From: JBGPLJ01 sp035644395
GTDB taxonomy: Bacteria; Pseudomonadota; Gammaproteobacteria; Steroidobacterales; Steroidobacteraceae
Direction: 5' to 3'
Assembly (NCBI GenBank): GCA_035644395.1
Contig: DASQOR010000060.1
Coordinates: 8,168 to 72,167 of the forward strand
DNA length: 64,000 nt
Shown here: one piece after another, positions 16,412 through 25,712 of the stretch
How the letters are laid out: each line of letters opens with the position of its first letter
Position numbering within the stretch: position 1 is the stretch's first letter
Notes under the pieces: model-generated
The model's input: the letters and a program-made list of their open reading frames with translations, nothing else
Told to the model about the DNA's origin: nothing
Databases searched by the model: none
Position numbers and translations under genes: made by a program

Positions 16412-17010
16412 TCGCCCGCGTCCTGTTGATTGCAGTACTCGGCGTCGCCTGCGCCTCGTCCGCGGCCGCGAGCGAATACAGCAAGGTCAATGGGTCCGTG
16501 CAGGTCGGCGCCGGCCGCCAGGTGACCGACGATGTCTCCACGGTGAACGGCTCGGTCACCATCGGCGAAGGGGCAAGTGTCGAGGAAGCGAGCACGGTGA
16601 ATGGCAGCATTACGCTCGGGCCGCGCGCAACGGCGAAGGAAATGAACGCCGTCAACGGCCGCCTCACGCTCGATGAGAGCTCGAGCGTCAGCGGCGCGGT
16701 CAGCAACGTCAACGGCGACATCCAGCTCGCGGCAGCCCACATCGGCGGCGGCATCCACACGAACAACGGCGATGTCAACGTCGGTGCGAATTCGCACGTC
16801 GAAGGCGGCATCACGGTCGAGAAGTCCTCGGGCGGCTGGTTTTCGTGGCAAGGCTCGCCGCCGCGCATCGTGATCGGCCCGGGCGCGGTCGTCGACGGAC
16901 CGCTCAGGTTCGAGCGCGACGTCAAGCTTTACGTGAGCGATCGCGCGAAGATCGGAGCGGTCACGGGCGCGACGCCGGTGACGTATTCGGGCGATACTGC
17001 GCCGAAGTGA
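16408..17010 (+). CDS. Secreted bactofilin-like repeat protein
   Basis: The 200-residue product has a signal peptide cleaved near residue 22. Short beta repeats follow in which VNG or NNG recurs about every 18-22 residues (SKVNGSVQVG, STVNGSVTIG, STVNGSITLG, NAVNGRLTL, SNVNGDIQL, HTNNGDVNVG). Such right-handed beta-solenoid repeats resemble bactofilins or polymer-forming cytoskeletal proteins, but this one is exported. It is coupled to the preceding membrane protein by a 4-base overlap. A scaffold or adhesion role is possible. Confidence 0.75.
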   Translation: MIARVLLIAVLGVACASSAAASEYSKVNGSVQVGAGRQVTDDVSTVNGSVTIGEGASVEEASTVNGSITLGPRATAKEMNAVNGRLTLDESSSVSGAVSNVNGDIQLAAAHIGGGIHTNNGDVNVGANSHVEGGITVEKSSGGWFSWQGSPPRIVIGPGAVVDGPLRFERDVKLYVSDRAKIGAVTGATPVTYSGDTAPK

Positions 17011-17045
17011 AACCGTGGGGTCAGGCCCCACAGGGGCCCGACCTC

Positions 17046-17315
17046 ATGACGACGACGACGCCGCTGCCCGCCGCCGCCGAAGGCGCGCTTGCCGAAGGAC
17101 GCTTCATCGAGGCGATCAAGATCCTGCGGCAGTCGGAACGGCTCGACCTCACCCAGGCGAAGCAGCGGCTCGACGCCTATCTCGCCGCAAACCCGGAACT
17201 GAAGGAGCGCGTCCAGCGCAAGAGCCGCGAGATGCGCGGCAAGATCCTGAAGTGGGTGCTCCTGCTCGACGGCATCATCATCCTGCTCGTGCTGTACTGG
17301 TTCTTCCGGCGCTGA
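17046..17315 (+). CDS. Small tail-anchored membrane protein
   Basis: The 89-residue protein has a helical N-terminal part (GRFIEAIKILRQSERLDLTQ) resembling short ribosomal-L7/L12-like or tetratricopeptide-like helices. One C-terminal membrane segment ends in Arg residues (WVLLLDGIIILLVLYWFFRR). The orientation suggests a cytoplasmic domain held by a C-terminal anchor. It is the last gene of the operon that starts near the ECF promoter. Function unknown. Confidence 0.7.
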   Translation: MTTTTPLPAAAEGALAEGRFIEAIKILRQSERLDLTQAKQRLDAYLAANPELKERVQRKSREMRGKILKWVLLLDGIIILLVLYWFFRR

Positions 17316-17328
17316 ATCCAAGGTCCGA

Positions 17329-17358
17329 TTGACGCGCCGCCCAATCTGGCGTTAGCGT
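17329..17358 (+). promoter_or_regulatory. Possible housekeeping promoter of aqpZ
   Basis: TTGACG at 17329-17334 and TAGCGT at 17353-17358 are separated by 18 bases and lie 34 bases before the aquaporin start. The -35 match is good and the -10 match weak. Confidence 0.3.
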
Positions 17359-17392
17359 CCCCGCGCCAATAACAATAACGGGGGACGGTCCC

Positions 17393-18094
17393 ATGCTCAT
17401 TTCCATGCCGCGGCGACTCGCTGCGGAGCTGATCGGTACGTTCTGGCTGGTGCTAGGCGGCTGCGGCAGCGCCGTGCTCGCAGCGAAATTTCCGGAGGTC
17501 GGCATCGGCCTCGTCGGCGTGTCGCTCGCCTTCGGCCTCACGGTACTCACGATGGTCTATACCGTCGGCTACATCTCCGGCTGCCACCTGAATCCGGCCG
17601 TGACGATCGGGCTATGGGCCGGCGGGCGCGTACGCCCCAACGACGTGCTGCCCTACATCGTCGCGCAGGTCGTCGGCGCCACGCTCGCGGCATGGTTCAT
17701 CGCGCACATCGGCGCCGGCAACGGCACCGACGTCATCGCGGGCGGCCTTGCGGCGAACGGCTATGGCGATCACTCACCGGGCGGCTACAACCTGCATTCG
17801 GCGCTCCTCATGGAAATCGTGATGACGTTCTTTTTCCTGGTCGTGATCCTGGGGTCGACCGACAGCCGCGTACCGGCCGGCTTTGCGCCGCTCGCCATCG
17901 GACTCGCGCTCACCCTGATCCACCTGATCAGCATTCCGGTGACGAACACGTCCGTGAATCCCGCGCGCAGCACGGGGCCGGCCCTGATGGTCGGCGGCTG
18001 GGCCCTTCAGCAGCTCTGGCTCTTCTGGGTCGCACCGATCGTCGGCGCCCTGATCGCGGGCGGCGTGTATCGCTGGCTGGGAAAAACGAAGTGA
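17393..18094 (+). CDS. aqpZ: Aquaporin Z
   Basis: The 233-residue protein has six membrane segments and two NPA half-helices (HLNPAVT and SVNPARS). It matches AqpZ closely through GTFWLVLGGCGSAVLAA and HLISIPVTNTSVNPARS. The water-selectivity residues of AqpZ are all present: Phe in SLAFGLT, His in TLIHLIS, Thr in PVTNTS and Arg in NPARS. It should allow rapid water flow across the inner membrane. A ribosome site (GGGGGAC) favours the ATG at 17393; the ATG at 17405 matches the usual N-terminus. Confidence 0.95.
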   Translation: MLISMPRRLAAELIGTFWLVLGGCGSAVLAAKFPEVGIGLVGVSLAFGLTVLTMVYTVGYISGCHLNPAVTIGLWAGGRVRPNDVLPYIVAQVVGATLAAWFIAHIGAGNGTDVIAGGLAANGYGDHSPGGYNLHSALLMEIVMTFFFLVVILGSTDSRVPAGFAPLAIGLALTLIHLISIPVTNTSVNPARSTGPALMVGGWALQQLWLFWVAPIVGALIAGGVYRWLGKTK

Positions 18095-18105
18095 CGCGCG
18101 CTGGT

Positions 18106-21100
18106 TCAGCGCGCCCCTGCGCCGGCCGACGGGTCTGTGGCGACGCCACGCGATAGCCCGACGAACTGCACGAGCTGTGACAGGAACGCGATCGTGCCGA
18201 TGAAGACGGCCGATACCGCGCGGAACTGCTCGCCCATCGTCCAGTTGAGCCAGGCGACGATCACCATCAGCACGACGAACACCGGCACCTTGAGGCTCGT
18301 CCAGAGGCTCCTGGACGCCTCGTGCTGCCACTTCGCGAAGAGCTCGGCCGGCTCGGCCGCGCGCACGAAGCGTTGCAGCTGGTTCGAGACGAGCTTCGGC
18401 CGCGGGTCGAGATAGACGAGTCCGCGGCGGATGAGGCGCAGCACGATGATGTCGTTGCGCGGGTTCGGCAGGTGGCCGCAGGCGAGCTGGAACAGCATCA
18501 GCCGTTCCGCGTGCGAACAGGTCATCCAGACATACGGGAACGCGAACTTCTTGAACTGCTCGTCGCACTTGTCCGCCCAGCGAACGTCGACGCGCGTGAG
18601 CTGGCGCAGTGCGTCCGCCCAGCGGCGCGATTCGTCGAGACCCGGGTGATGATCCCTGGTCCGCCAGGTTTCGGGAATCGAATGATGCAGCCAGTCCTCC
18701 GGGAAATTTTCCCCGAGGATGACAATGTCGAGCTTCTCTTGCGCCAGGAGCCGCTCGAGGAGATCGAGGATCTGCTTGCGCCGTCCGACATCGTTCGCGC
18801 CCGCTTCGAGCTGAGTCAACACGATCACCCCTTCCGGGTCCTCGGGCTGCACGTCCCGCAGGTTGGGCACGCGCGAGAGGTCGACCCGCTTTGCGTCGGG
18901 TACTGCATCGAGCAAGCGCGCGAGCACGTCCGTCCCGAGCTCCCGTTCGCGCGTCGAGCGATGGTAGATCGTGCCCGCCGAGCAGTTCGAGATGCGGCGG
19001 CTGCGGAATTCATGGAGCACGTAGGCAGTGCCCGCGCCGAAGAGGCGCCGCGTCAGGAAAACACCGAGCCACGCGGTCAGCACATACGCGCCGAGCAGGG
19101 CGAGTGCGACCGGCATGACGGCAAACGTCTCGTGGGCGAGGTCTCCGCCCGAGGCCCACGGAAAGTCGGCGCGCCCCGGAGGCACGGCAACCGTCTGCCT
19201 TTGCCCGTCGGCGCCGCCTGGGGATCCGCAGACTTCCTGGCCCGGTGAGCCGAGCGAACAGAGGTCGGCATGCAGCCTGACGCGCCTTGCCTGTTTGCGT
19301 CCCGCGCCGGTCTCCAACCAGATGGTCTCGTCCCAAAAACCGATCGCGCCGGGGGCTTCTTTGCCCGCCCAGGGCACACCGCCCGCGACCTCGGCGATCC
19401 AACCGTGGTCGTCGGCGGGACTTGCGAAGCCGGGCACCGGCAGCGTGGCGAGCTTCGCAGCAGGCGGATACAGCGCCTCACGCGCTTCGCGGTCCGGATA
19501 CCAGCGCTGCAAGTCGCCATCGATGGCCTCCCGGCGCTCGCGCAGCTGGGAGGTAATGCGGACGAGCTCGTCGTCCAGCAGCCCCTGGACCTGGATGTCG
19601 TGAAAATGCAGGTAATGCCAGAGCGTTGCGACCACCGGGGCGAAGAGCACGGCCGTCAGGCAGCGTGCGTAATCGCGCTCGAATCGGCGCAGGCCCGCGT
19701 GGCTGAGGATCTCCATGGGCGGCGCGCGGTGCCGGTGCAGGCGAATCCCGATCACGACCGCGAGCGCCACGGAAACGCCCAGCGCGAGCCACAACCAGTC
19801 CCGTTGCCATCCGGAGAGCAGTGCCAGCGTCAGCACGGCCCAGGAAATCGGCGCCACGACGCCGAGCGCGCGGTAGTGGCCGCGAAGCGCGGCACGCGGC
19901 CAGAGGTAGTCCACGGCCTTCACGACGTACTCACGCAGCCCGAGCGGCCAGCAGAGGAGCGCCACGATGAGAAGCAGCGGCACGACAACGTTGGACACCG
20001 CAACGAGGGTCGAGACGCCCGCGTAAAGGCGCAGGTCGCCGAGATCCTTTTGCGGAAAGAAAACGACGATCCCCCAGGGGAGCTTGCGGGCCGGGTCTTT
20101 GAACTGCACGGGGCGGTAATAGAAGCCGTACGGCTGGCCGAGGTACTCGCCATTGAAGTGGCGGCCCGTGCCCGCGCGCATGGCCGCCATCAGCTCGTCG
20201 TTCTGCTCGGTCTCGCGATAGAAATTCTCGGCGAGGCTGCGCCGGTCTTCGGAGTGGAAGATCACCGTGCCCGAGCGCTGGTCGACGATCGCGAAGCGCA
20301 GCAGCGGCGGTGCGAGCGATGCGGTCAACCCATGCAGGCGCACATCGCCGGTGACGGCGCCGCGGAATACCGGGTGGTCCGGATTCGTCCAGTCTTCGAT
20401 CGGGATGGCGATCTGCAGGACCTTCGCACCGTCCGCGCGATTGAAGAGCCGCTGCGCGACAAACCGCGGCGGGGCTGCGGCGTCGGCCGGCTTCGGTCCC
20501 CAGCCCCTGCCCTGCGCGATCAGCTGGAAATACTCGCGGTCCTTGACCGGCACCACCGTCGGCTGCGGAAGCACGGCAAAACCGGTGAGGCGCGGACCGA
20601 ATTTCCAGCCGTCGCGATTGACGGCGAGCACCGTGCGCAGCGGCGACCAGTTCCCGAGCTCGTCCTTGGCCGCTTCCTCGGCCGGCACCGACAGGAAGAC
20701 CGTCGTGCAGTTCATGACCGCCGGTCCCTGCGCATACGCCTGCAGCTTCCCCGCGATCGTCTGGTTGTCGTGGATACGCACGGGCAGTGTTGCGGTCGGC
20801 CCGATCGTGTACGGCTGCAGATCGCCCGTCGTCTCGACGAATTGCGCGGAGTTGCACCTGGCACCCGGCGGCGAACCCTTCGGCGCATAGACGTCGGGGC
20901 TGCGGTAGTAGTCGCGGTAGGCGGCGAGCAATTGCGTCGCTTCGCCGAGTTGCGTCGCCAAGTGCTCATTCAGGCTCTCGGCGTACTGCCTGGCGCTGTT
21001 CTCCATCCATTGTCCGAGCGACTGGCGGCTCCAGAACGTGCCGACGGCGACGATCAGCACGACCGGGATGAGGAGCGCAGCGAGCAGGCAAAGGATTGCG

Positions 21101-22209
21101 CTGCGGACCTTGATCGATTCCGTGGCCGAGCCGAACGCGAGGTTCAGCAGCGGCCAGGCGAGGAGGCTCAGGACGATGAGCAGCGCGATGAGCCAGGTTC
21201 CGTAGGGCCACAGGAGCCCATCGAGTTCCTGTTCGACGCTCTTCGGCTGAAGACCGATGACGTACAGGATGTCGCCCGCGGCGCAGGCCTTGCTGTCGTC
21301 GTGGGTCCTGACTTGGAACGGCGGCCGGAACGGCAGAATGAACACGCGATAGCTGCGGCCCTCGACCTGGTCGTCGATGGTGGTGGGTTCCATGGGGCCC
21401 TGGCAGTCCGTGGAGTCGGACTTCTCCTCGCCATTCGCCGCGGCCTCGGCGGGTCCGATGTTCGAAGCCCGCTCGAGCAGGCGCGCGGCGTCAACGAAGC
21501 CAAGTGTCAGTGCCTTCGGCTTCTGCAGCACAACCCGGCCACCGCCAGCGCCGCGCGAGCCGCGGCCCGGCACCTCAGCCAGCACGCGACCGTCACGCAG
21601 CGTGAGCAGGACGTCCTCGAAGGTGTCCTGCGAAATCACGGCGTTGAAGGAATCGTTGGTCTGCCCCTTCCAGTAGAAGGGACAAGCGGAGCCGAGCTTG
21701 TCGTTGACGGATTTCACCGCCAGGAGCCCGCCTGGAATCGCAAGATTGAGATCGAGGTCCAGGCCGTCCACCGGATCGCAGACCGCCTTGAATTCCTTTT
21801 CCGTCGGACGATTGCCGCAGGCCGCCTTGTAATCGGGGTCGAGCGGCGTGAGCTCGATGCCGGGGATGGCGAGCCGCTCGCGATAATTTCGCAGGATGCT
21901 GTCGCGCCGGGCCGCCGGCGACATCCTGCCGGACGCACCGGCGTCGCAAGCGTCGTCCGGCAGCGCCGCCATGAGCTTGAAGACGCCGGCAATGCTCTCG
22001 TGGAAATTGACGATCTGCTCCGACACGTCGCCGAGCACGCGATAGGCGCGCCCTTCATTGAAGGTCGCGCTGCGCGTCAGCGAGGCGCCGTAATAAATGG
22101 CGCCGACGACGAACGCGGTCGCGACGGAAATGACGAGGAGGCGCGGAACGCTTGCTTTGAGGCGCGCGGCCGCCGACGGCGGATCGGCCGGTGAGGCGGG
22201 CGTATTCAC
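18106..22209 (-). CDS. Large multi-span membrane protein with Cache-like sensor region, unknown output
   Basis: The 1367-residue protein has a membrane helix at 24-44, then a periplasmic stretch of about 290 residues. Two helices follow (about 340-360 and 371-395), then a second periplasmic region of about 300 residues with double-Cache features (DREYFQLIAQGRGW and FNRADGAKVLQIAIPIEDW). After another set of helices and a smaller outer domain, the C-terminal region holds a degenerate NTPase-like segment (GVIVLTQLEAGANDVGRRKQ, IVILGENFPEDW) and a winged-helix-like piece (RNDIIVLRLIRRGLVYLDP). Two final helices end the protein. No kinase, cyclase or methyl-accepting domain is seen. It probably senses external solutes; the output is unknown. 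Confidence 0.7.
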   Translation of the reverse strand: MNTPASPADPPSAAARLKASVPRLLVISVATAFVVGAIYYGASLTRSATFNEGRAYRVLGDVSEQIVNFHESIAGVFKLMAALPDDACDAGASGRMSPAARRDSILRNYRERLAIPGIELTPLDPDYKAACGNRPTEKEFKAVCDPVDGLDLDLNLAIPGGLLAVKSVNDKLGSACPFYWKGQTNDSFNAVISQDTFEDVLLTLRDGRVLAEVPGRGSRGAGGGRVVLQKPKALTLGFVDAARLLERASNIGPAEAAANGEEKSDSTDCQGPMEPTTIDDQVEGRSYRVFILPFRPPFQVRTHDDSKACAAGDILYVIGLQPKSVEQELDGLLWPYGTWLIALLIVLSLLAWPLLNLAFGSATESIKVRSAILCLLAALLIPVVLIVAVGTFWSRQSLGQWMENSARQYAESLNEHLATQLGEATQLLAAYRDYYRSPDVYAPKGSPPGARCNSAQFVETTGDLQPYTIGPTATLPVRIHDNQTIAGKLQAYAQGPAVMNCTTVFLSVPAEEAAKDELGNWSPLRTVLAVNRDGWKFGPRLTGFAVLPQPTVVPVKDREYFQLIAQGRGWGPKPADAAAPPRFVAQRLFNRADGAKVLQIAIPIEDWTNPDHPVFRGAVTGDVRLHGLTASLAPPLLRFAIVDQRSGTVIFHSEDRRSLAENFYRETEQNDELMAAMRAGTGRHFNGEYLGQPYGFYYRPVQFKDPARKLPWGIVVFFPQKDLGDLRLYAGVSTLVAVSNVVVPLLLIVALLCWPLGLREYVVKAVDYLWPRAALRGHYRALGVVAPISWAVLTLALLSGWQRDWLWLALGVSVALAVVIGIRLHRHRAPPMEILSHAGLRRFERDYARCLTAVLFAPVVATLWHYLHFHDIQVQGLLDDELVRITSQLRERREAIDGDLQRWYPDREAREALYPPAAKLATLPVPGFASPADDHGWIAEVAGGVPWAGKEAPGAIGFWDETIWLETGAGRKQARRVRLHADLCSLGSPGQEVCGSPGGADGQRQTVAVPPGRADFPWASGGDLAHETFAVMPVALALLGAYVLTAWLGVFLTRRLFGAGTAYVLHEFRSRRISNCSAGTIYHRSTRERELGTDVLARLLDAVPDAKRVDLSRVPNLRDVQPEDPEGVIVLTQLEAGANDVGRRKQILDLLERLLAQEKLDIVILGENFPEDWLHHSIPETWRTRDHHPGLDESRRWADALRQLTRVDVRWADKCDEQFKKFAFPYVWMTCSHAERLMLFQLACGHLPNPRNDIIVLRLIRRGLVYLDPRPKLVSNQLQRFVRAAEPAELFAKWQHEASRSLWTSLKVPVFVVLMVIVAWLNWTMGEQFRAVSAVFIGTIAFLSQLVQFVGLSRGVATDPSAGAGAR

Positions 22210-22339
22210 GTCGAGTCACTCCCTGTGCTCGAACTTATTGGACGGTCGGGGCCGATCTTACTCGCCGCGCCGATGAACGCAATCAGGGAAAAGACGGTAT
22301 ATTTCCCGCCCCTGATCCTCCTTACAGGACCGGCAGCCC

Positions 22340-24448
22340 ATGCCTCAAGTCGACTACCGTGCCGAACGCGCGGTTGCCGTCATCACGTTCGGCAATGCGC
22401 CCGTCAACGGTCTCTCGCACGCGGTGCGTTCCGACATGGCGGCTGCCTTTGAACGCGCGGCGGCGGATGGTGCGATCCATGCAGTCGTCCTTGCGGGCGC
22501 GGATGGCAATTTCTCCGCTGGGGCGGACATCAAGGAATTCGGAACGCCGGCTGTGCTGCGCGGCCCGAGCCTGCGCCAGCTCGTCGCCCTCGTCGAATCG
22601 AGCGCCAAGCCGGTCATTGCCGCGATCAGCGGCAATTGCCTCGGCGGCGGGCTCGAACTCGCCCTGGCCGCGCACTATCGCGTTGCGAAGTCCGACGCGA
22701 AGCTCGGCCTCCCGGAAGTGAAGCTCGGGCTCCTGCCGGGTGCCGGCGGAACGCAGCGGCTCCCACGCCTCGTCGGTGTCGAGACCGCGATCAACATGAC
22801 CGTGAGCGGCGAACCGCTGCCCGCGAAGCTCCTTGCGAAAACGGCGCTCCTTGATCGCGTCGTCGAGGGTGATCCGCTCGCCGCGGCCATCGAATTCGCG
22901 GCGTCGAAGGAAGTTGCCTCCGCGGCCCCACGCCGCGTGCGCGACATGGTTCTCAAGGAACCGAATCTCGAAGCGCTGTGCGAATTCGCGCGCAACGGCG
23001 TCAAGGCACAGTGGCCGAACCTGCCGGCGCCCGTGCGCTGCATCGATGCCATCGAATATGCCGCGAAGCCGATCGAGGAAGGCCTCGCCTACGAACGCCG
23101 CTGCTTCGCCGAACTCATGGAGTCGGCGGAATCGAAATCGTTGCGCCATGCATTCCTCGCGGAGCGCGCGGCGAGCAAGATCGAAGGCGTTCCCGAATCG
23201 ACGGCCGTCCGTCCGATCGCCCGGGCTGCCGTCATCGGCGCCGGCACGATGGGCGGCGGCATTACGATCTGCTTCCTGAACGCCGGCATTCCCGTGTGGC
23301 TGGTCGAGACGACACAGGAAGCGCTCGACAAAGGCATCGCGCGCATCGCCGGCATCTACGACGGCCAGGTGAAAAAGGGAAAGCTCGCCCAGGCCGAACG
23401 CGACAAGCGCCTCGCGTTGATCGTGCCGACGCTTTCCTGCGAAGCGATCGGCGAAGCGGACATCGTCATCGAAGCCGTGTTTGAATCGATGGACGTCAAG
23501 CAGCAGGTGATGACAACGCTCGATCGCGTGATGAAGCGCGGCGCGATCCTCGCGACGAACACCTCGACGCTCGATGTCAACCAGATCGCCGCGTTCACCA
23601 AGCGTCCGCAGGACGTCGTCGGCACGCACTTCTTCAGCCCGGCCAACGTGATGCGCCTCCTTGAAATCGTGCGCGGCAAGGCGACGGCAGCGGACGTGCT
23701 CGCGACAGCGCTCAAGCTCGGCAAGACGCTGCGCAAGGTCGCCGTCGTCTCGGGCGTCTGCGACGGCTTCATCGGCAATCGCATGCTCGAGCCGTACACC
23801 AAGCAGGCCTCCTGTCTCCTCGAGGAAGGCGCGTCGCCCGACCAGGTCGACAAGGCGATGGAAGCCTTCGGCATGGCGATGGGGCCGTTCCGCGTCGGCG
23901 ACCTCGCCGGCAATGACATCGGCTGGTCGGTGCGCAAGCGCCGGCGTGCCGAGCGACCGGACTACAAGTTCTCGACGCTGCCCGACAAGCTCTGCGAACT
24001 CGGCCGCTTCGGCCAGAAGACCGGCGGCGGCTGGTACGACTACCCGGCGGGCTCGCGCAAGCCCGTGAACTCGAAGGTCGTCGATGAGCTCATTGCGCAG
24101 CACCGCCGCGACATCGGAGTGACGCCGCGCAAGATCGCGAGCGCCGAGATCGTCGACCGGCTCGTCTATGCGCTTGTGAACGAGGGCGCGAAGATTCTCG
24201 AGGAGAAGATCGCGGCACGCGCTTCGGACATCGACGTCGTCTATCTCACGGGTTACGGCTTTCCGCCGTCGCGCGGCGGCCCGATGTTCTACGCCGATCT
24301 CGCCGGGCTCTACGACGTGCGCCGGCGCGTGCTCGAGTTCGGCAGGAATCCGCACGGCGATCCCGCGTTCTGGACGCCCGCACCGCTCCTCGAACGCCTT
24401 GCCGCCTCGGGCGGCACGTTCAACGGCGGCGAAGGAGCAAGCCTGTGA
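22340..24448 (+). CDS. Bifunctional enoyl-CoA hydratase / 3-hydroxyacyl-CoA dehydrogenase
   Basis: The 702-residue protein has an N-terminal crotonase domain (about 1-190) with the oxyanion strings FSAGADIKEFG and GNCLGGGLELALA and the catalytic EVKLGLLPGAGGTQR segment. The NAD-binding dehydrogenase domain starts at AVIGAGTMGGGI near residue 296, and a C-terminal dehydrogenase domain includes GVCDGFIGNRM. It catalyses hydration and oxidation steps of fatty-acid beta-oxidation in the cytoplasm. It is coupled to the thiolase gene by a GTGA overlap, giving a complete pair for the last three steps. The length and single-chain layout resemble FadJ and peroxisomal multifunctional enzymes. Confidence 0.93.
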   Translation: MPQVDYRAERAVAVITFGNAPVNGLSHAVRSDMAAAFERAAADGAIHAVVLAGADGNFSAGADIKEFGTPAVLRGPSLRQLVALVESSAKPVIAAISGNCLGGGLELALAAHYRVAKSDAKLGLPEVKLGLLPGAGGTQRLPRLVGVETAINMTVSGEPLPAKLLAKTALLDRVVEGDPLAAAIEFAASKEVASAAPRRVRDMVLKEPNLEALCEFARNGVKAQWPNLPAPVRCIDAIEYAAKPIEEGLAYERRCFAELMESAESKSLRHAFLAERAASKIEGVPESTAVRPIARAAVIGAGTMGGGITICFLNAGIPVWLVETTQEALDKGIARIAGIYDGQVKKGKLAQAERDKRLALIVPTLSCEAIGEADIVIEAVFESMDVKQQVMTTLDRVMKRGAILATNTSTLDVNQIAAFTKRPQDVVGTHFFSPANVMRLLEIVRGKATAADVLATALKLGKTLRKVAVVSGVCDGFIGNRMLEPYTKQASCLLEEGASPDQVDKAMEAFGMAMGPFRVGDLAGNDIGWSVRKRRRAERPDYKFSTLPDKLCELGRFGQKTGGGWYDYPAGSRKPVNSKVVDELIAQHRRDIGVTPRKIASAEIVDRLVYALVNEGAKILEEKIAARASDIDVVYLTGYGFPPSRGGPMFYADLAGLYDVRRRVLEFGRNPHGDPAFWTPAPLLERLAASGGTFNGGEGASL

Positions 24449-25626
24449 GCCGCGAGGCAGTGATTGTTTCCACGGCGCGCACGCCGCTCGCGAAATCGTT
24501 TCGCGGCGCCTTCAACATGAGCCACGGCGCGCATCTCGGCGGCCACGCGGTGAAGGCGGCGCTCGAGCGCGCCAGGGTCGATCCGGCCGACGTGGAAGAC
24601 GTCGTGATGGGCTGCGCGCTGCCGGAAGGCGCCACGGGCTCGAATATCGCGCGCATCATCGCTTATCGCGCGGGCTGTCCCGTCACGGTGAGCGGAGTGA
24701 CGATCAACCGCTTCTGCAGCTCGGGTCTGCAGGCGATCGCGGTGGCGTCGCAACGGATCCTCGCGGGCGAGGCCGACGTGTTCGTGGCCGGCGGCGTCGA
24801 GTCGATCAGCTGCGTGCAGAACACCCTGAACCCGAAGATGCTGCGCGACTCCTGGATCCTCGAGCACAAGCCCGAGTACTACTGGCCGATGCTCGAGACC
24901 GCGGAATTCGTCGCGAAGAAATACGGCATCAAGCGCGACCGCACGGACGAATACGGCGTGCGCAGCCAGCTGCGCGCGAGCGCCGCGCAGACGGCCGGCC
25001 ATTTCGAGGAAGAAATGGTCGCGACGCCCGCCACCATGGCGCTGGTCGATCCCGAGAGCGGGCGCGTCATGACGAAGGAGGTCGTGCTGGAACAGGACGA
25101 GGGCCTGCGCCCGGACACGACGCCCGAAGGCGTCGCGAAGATCCGGCCCGCGCTGCCGGGCGGCACGGTCGCCGCGGGCAATGCGAGCCAGTTCTCCGAC
25201 GGCGCGGGCGCGTGTGTCGTCATGAGCGCGAGCGAAGCCTCCAAACGGGGCCTCAAGCCGCTGGGCGCGTTCCGCGGATTCGCCGTTGCGGGTTGCGAGC
25301 CGGGCGAGATGGGCATCGGCCCGGTGTTGGCGGTGCCGAAGCTCCTGAAGCGAGCCGGCCTTCGCATGGAGGACGTCGGGCTGTGGGAACTCAATGAAGC
25401 CTTCGCGGTGCAGGTGCTGTACTGCCGGGATCAGCTTGGCATTCCGGACGAGCGCCTCAATGTCGACGGCGGCGCGATCGCCGTCGGTCATCCTTATGGC
25501 ATGACCGGGCAGCGCCTCACGGCGCACGCGCTCATCGCCGGCAAGCGCCTCGGTGCGAAGTATGTCGTCGCGACGATGTGCATCGGCGGCGGCATGGGCG
25601 CCGCGGGCCTCTTCGAAGTCTACTGA
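24445..25626 (+). CDS. Acetyl-CoA C-acyltransferase (thiolase)
   Basis: The 393-residue protein carries all thiolase motifs: the nucleophile Cys91 in NRFCSSGLQAI, the His in VGHPYGMTGQR (near 354) and the second Cys in CIGGGMGA (near 382). It cleaves 3-ketoacyl-CoA with CoA. The GTG start overlaps the stop of the hydratase/dehydrogenase gene and follows GAAGGAG at 24431-24437. It is followed by a long inverted repeat that may end the transcript. Confidence 0.95.
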   Translation: MSREAVIVSTARTPLAKSFRGAFNMSHGAHLGGHAVKAALERARVDPADVEDVVMGCALPEGATGSNIARIIAYRAGCPVTVSGVTINRFCSSGLQAIAVASQRILAGEADVFVAGGVESISCVQNTLNPKMLRDSWILEHKPEYYWPMLETAEFVAKKYGIKRDRTDEYGVRSQLRASAAQTAGHFEEEMVATPATMALVDPESGRVMTKEVVLEQDEGLRPDTTPEGVAKIRPALPGGTVAAGNASQFSDGAGACVVMSASEASKRGLKPLGAFRGFAVAGCEPGEMGIGPVLAVPKLLKRAGLRMEDVGLWELNEAFAVQVLYCRDQLGIPDERLNVDGGAIAVGHPYGMTGQRLTAHALIAGKRLGAKYVVATMCIGGGMGAAGLFEVY

Positions 25627-25628
25627 AG

Positions 25629-25704
25629 CGGTGCCGGTGTTGGATAACTGGGGATTTGGGTTAAAGTCGCAGCCCAAATCCCCAGTTATCCAACACCGGC
25701 ACCG
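25629..25704. repeat. Family-A inverted repeat (perfect 32-bp arms)
   Basis: Arms 25629-25660 and 25673-25704 are exact reverse complements with a 12-base loop. The outer part starts GGTGCCGGTGTTGGATAACT. The same outer sequence recurs at 33231, 35353 and, in a variant form, at 40439. It sits between the thiolase stop and the osmC-like start, 8 bases before the ATG. Confidence 0.95.
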
Positions 25705-25712
25705 GTTTACTC

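Noticed and set aside
19270..22194. Very long open frame antisense to the 1367-residue membrane protein gene
   Set aside because: It exists because GC-rich genes rarely have stops in other frames. Its product is Arg/Glu-rich and low in order, and the opposite strand encodes clear membrane segments and domains.
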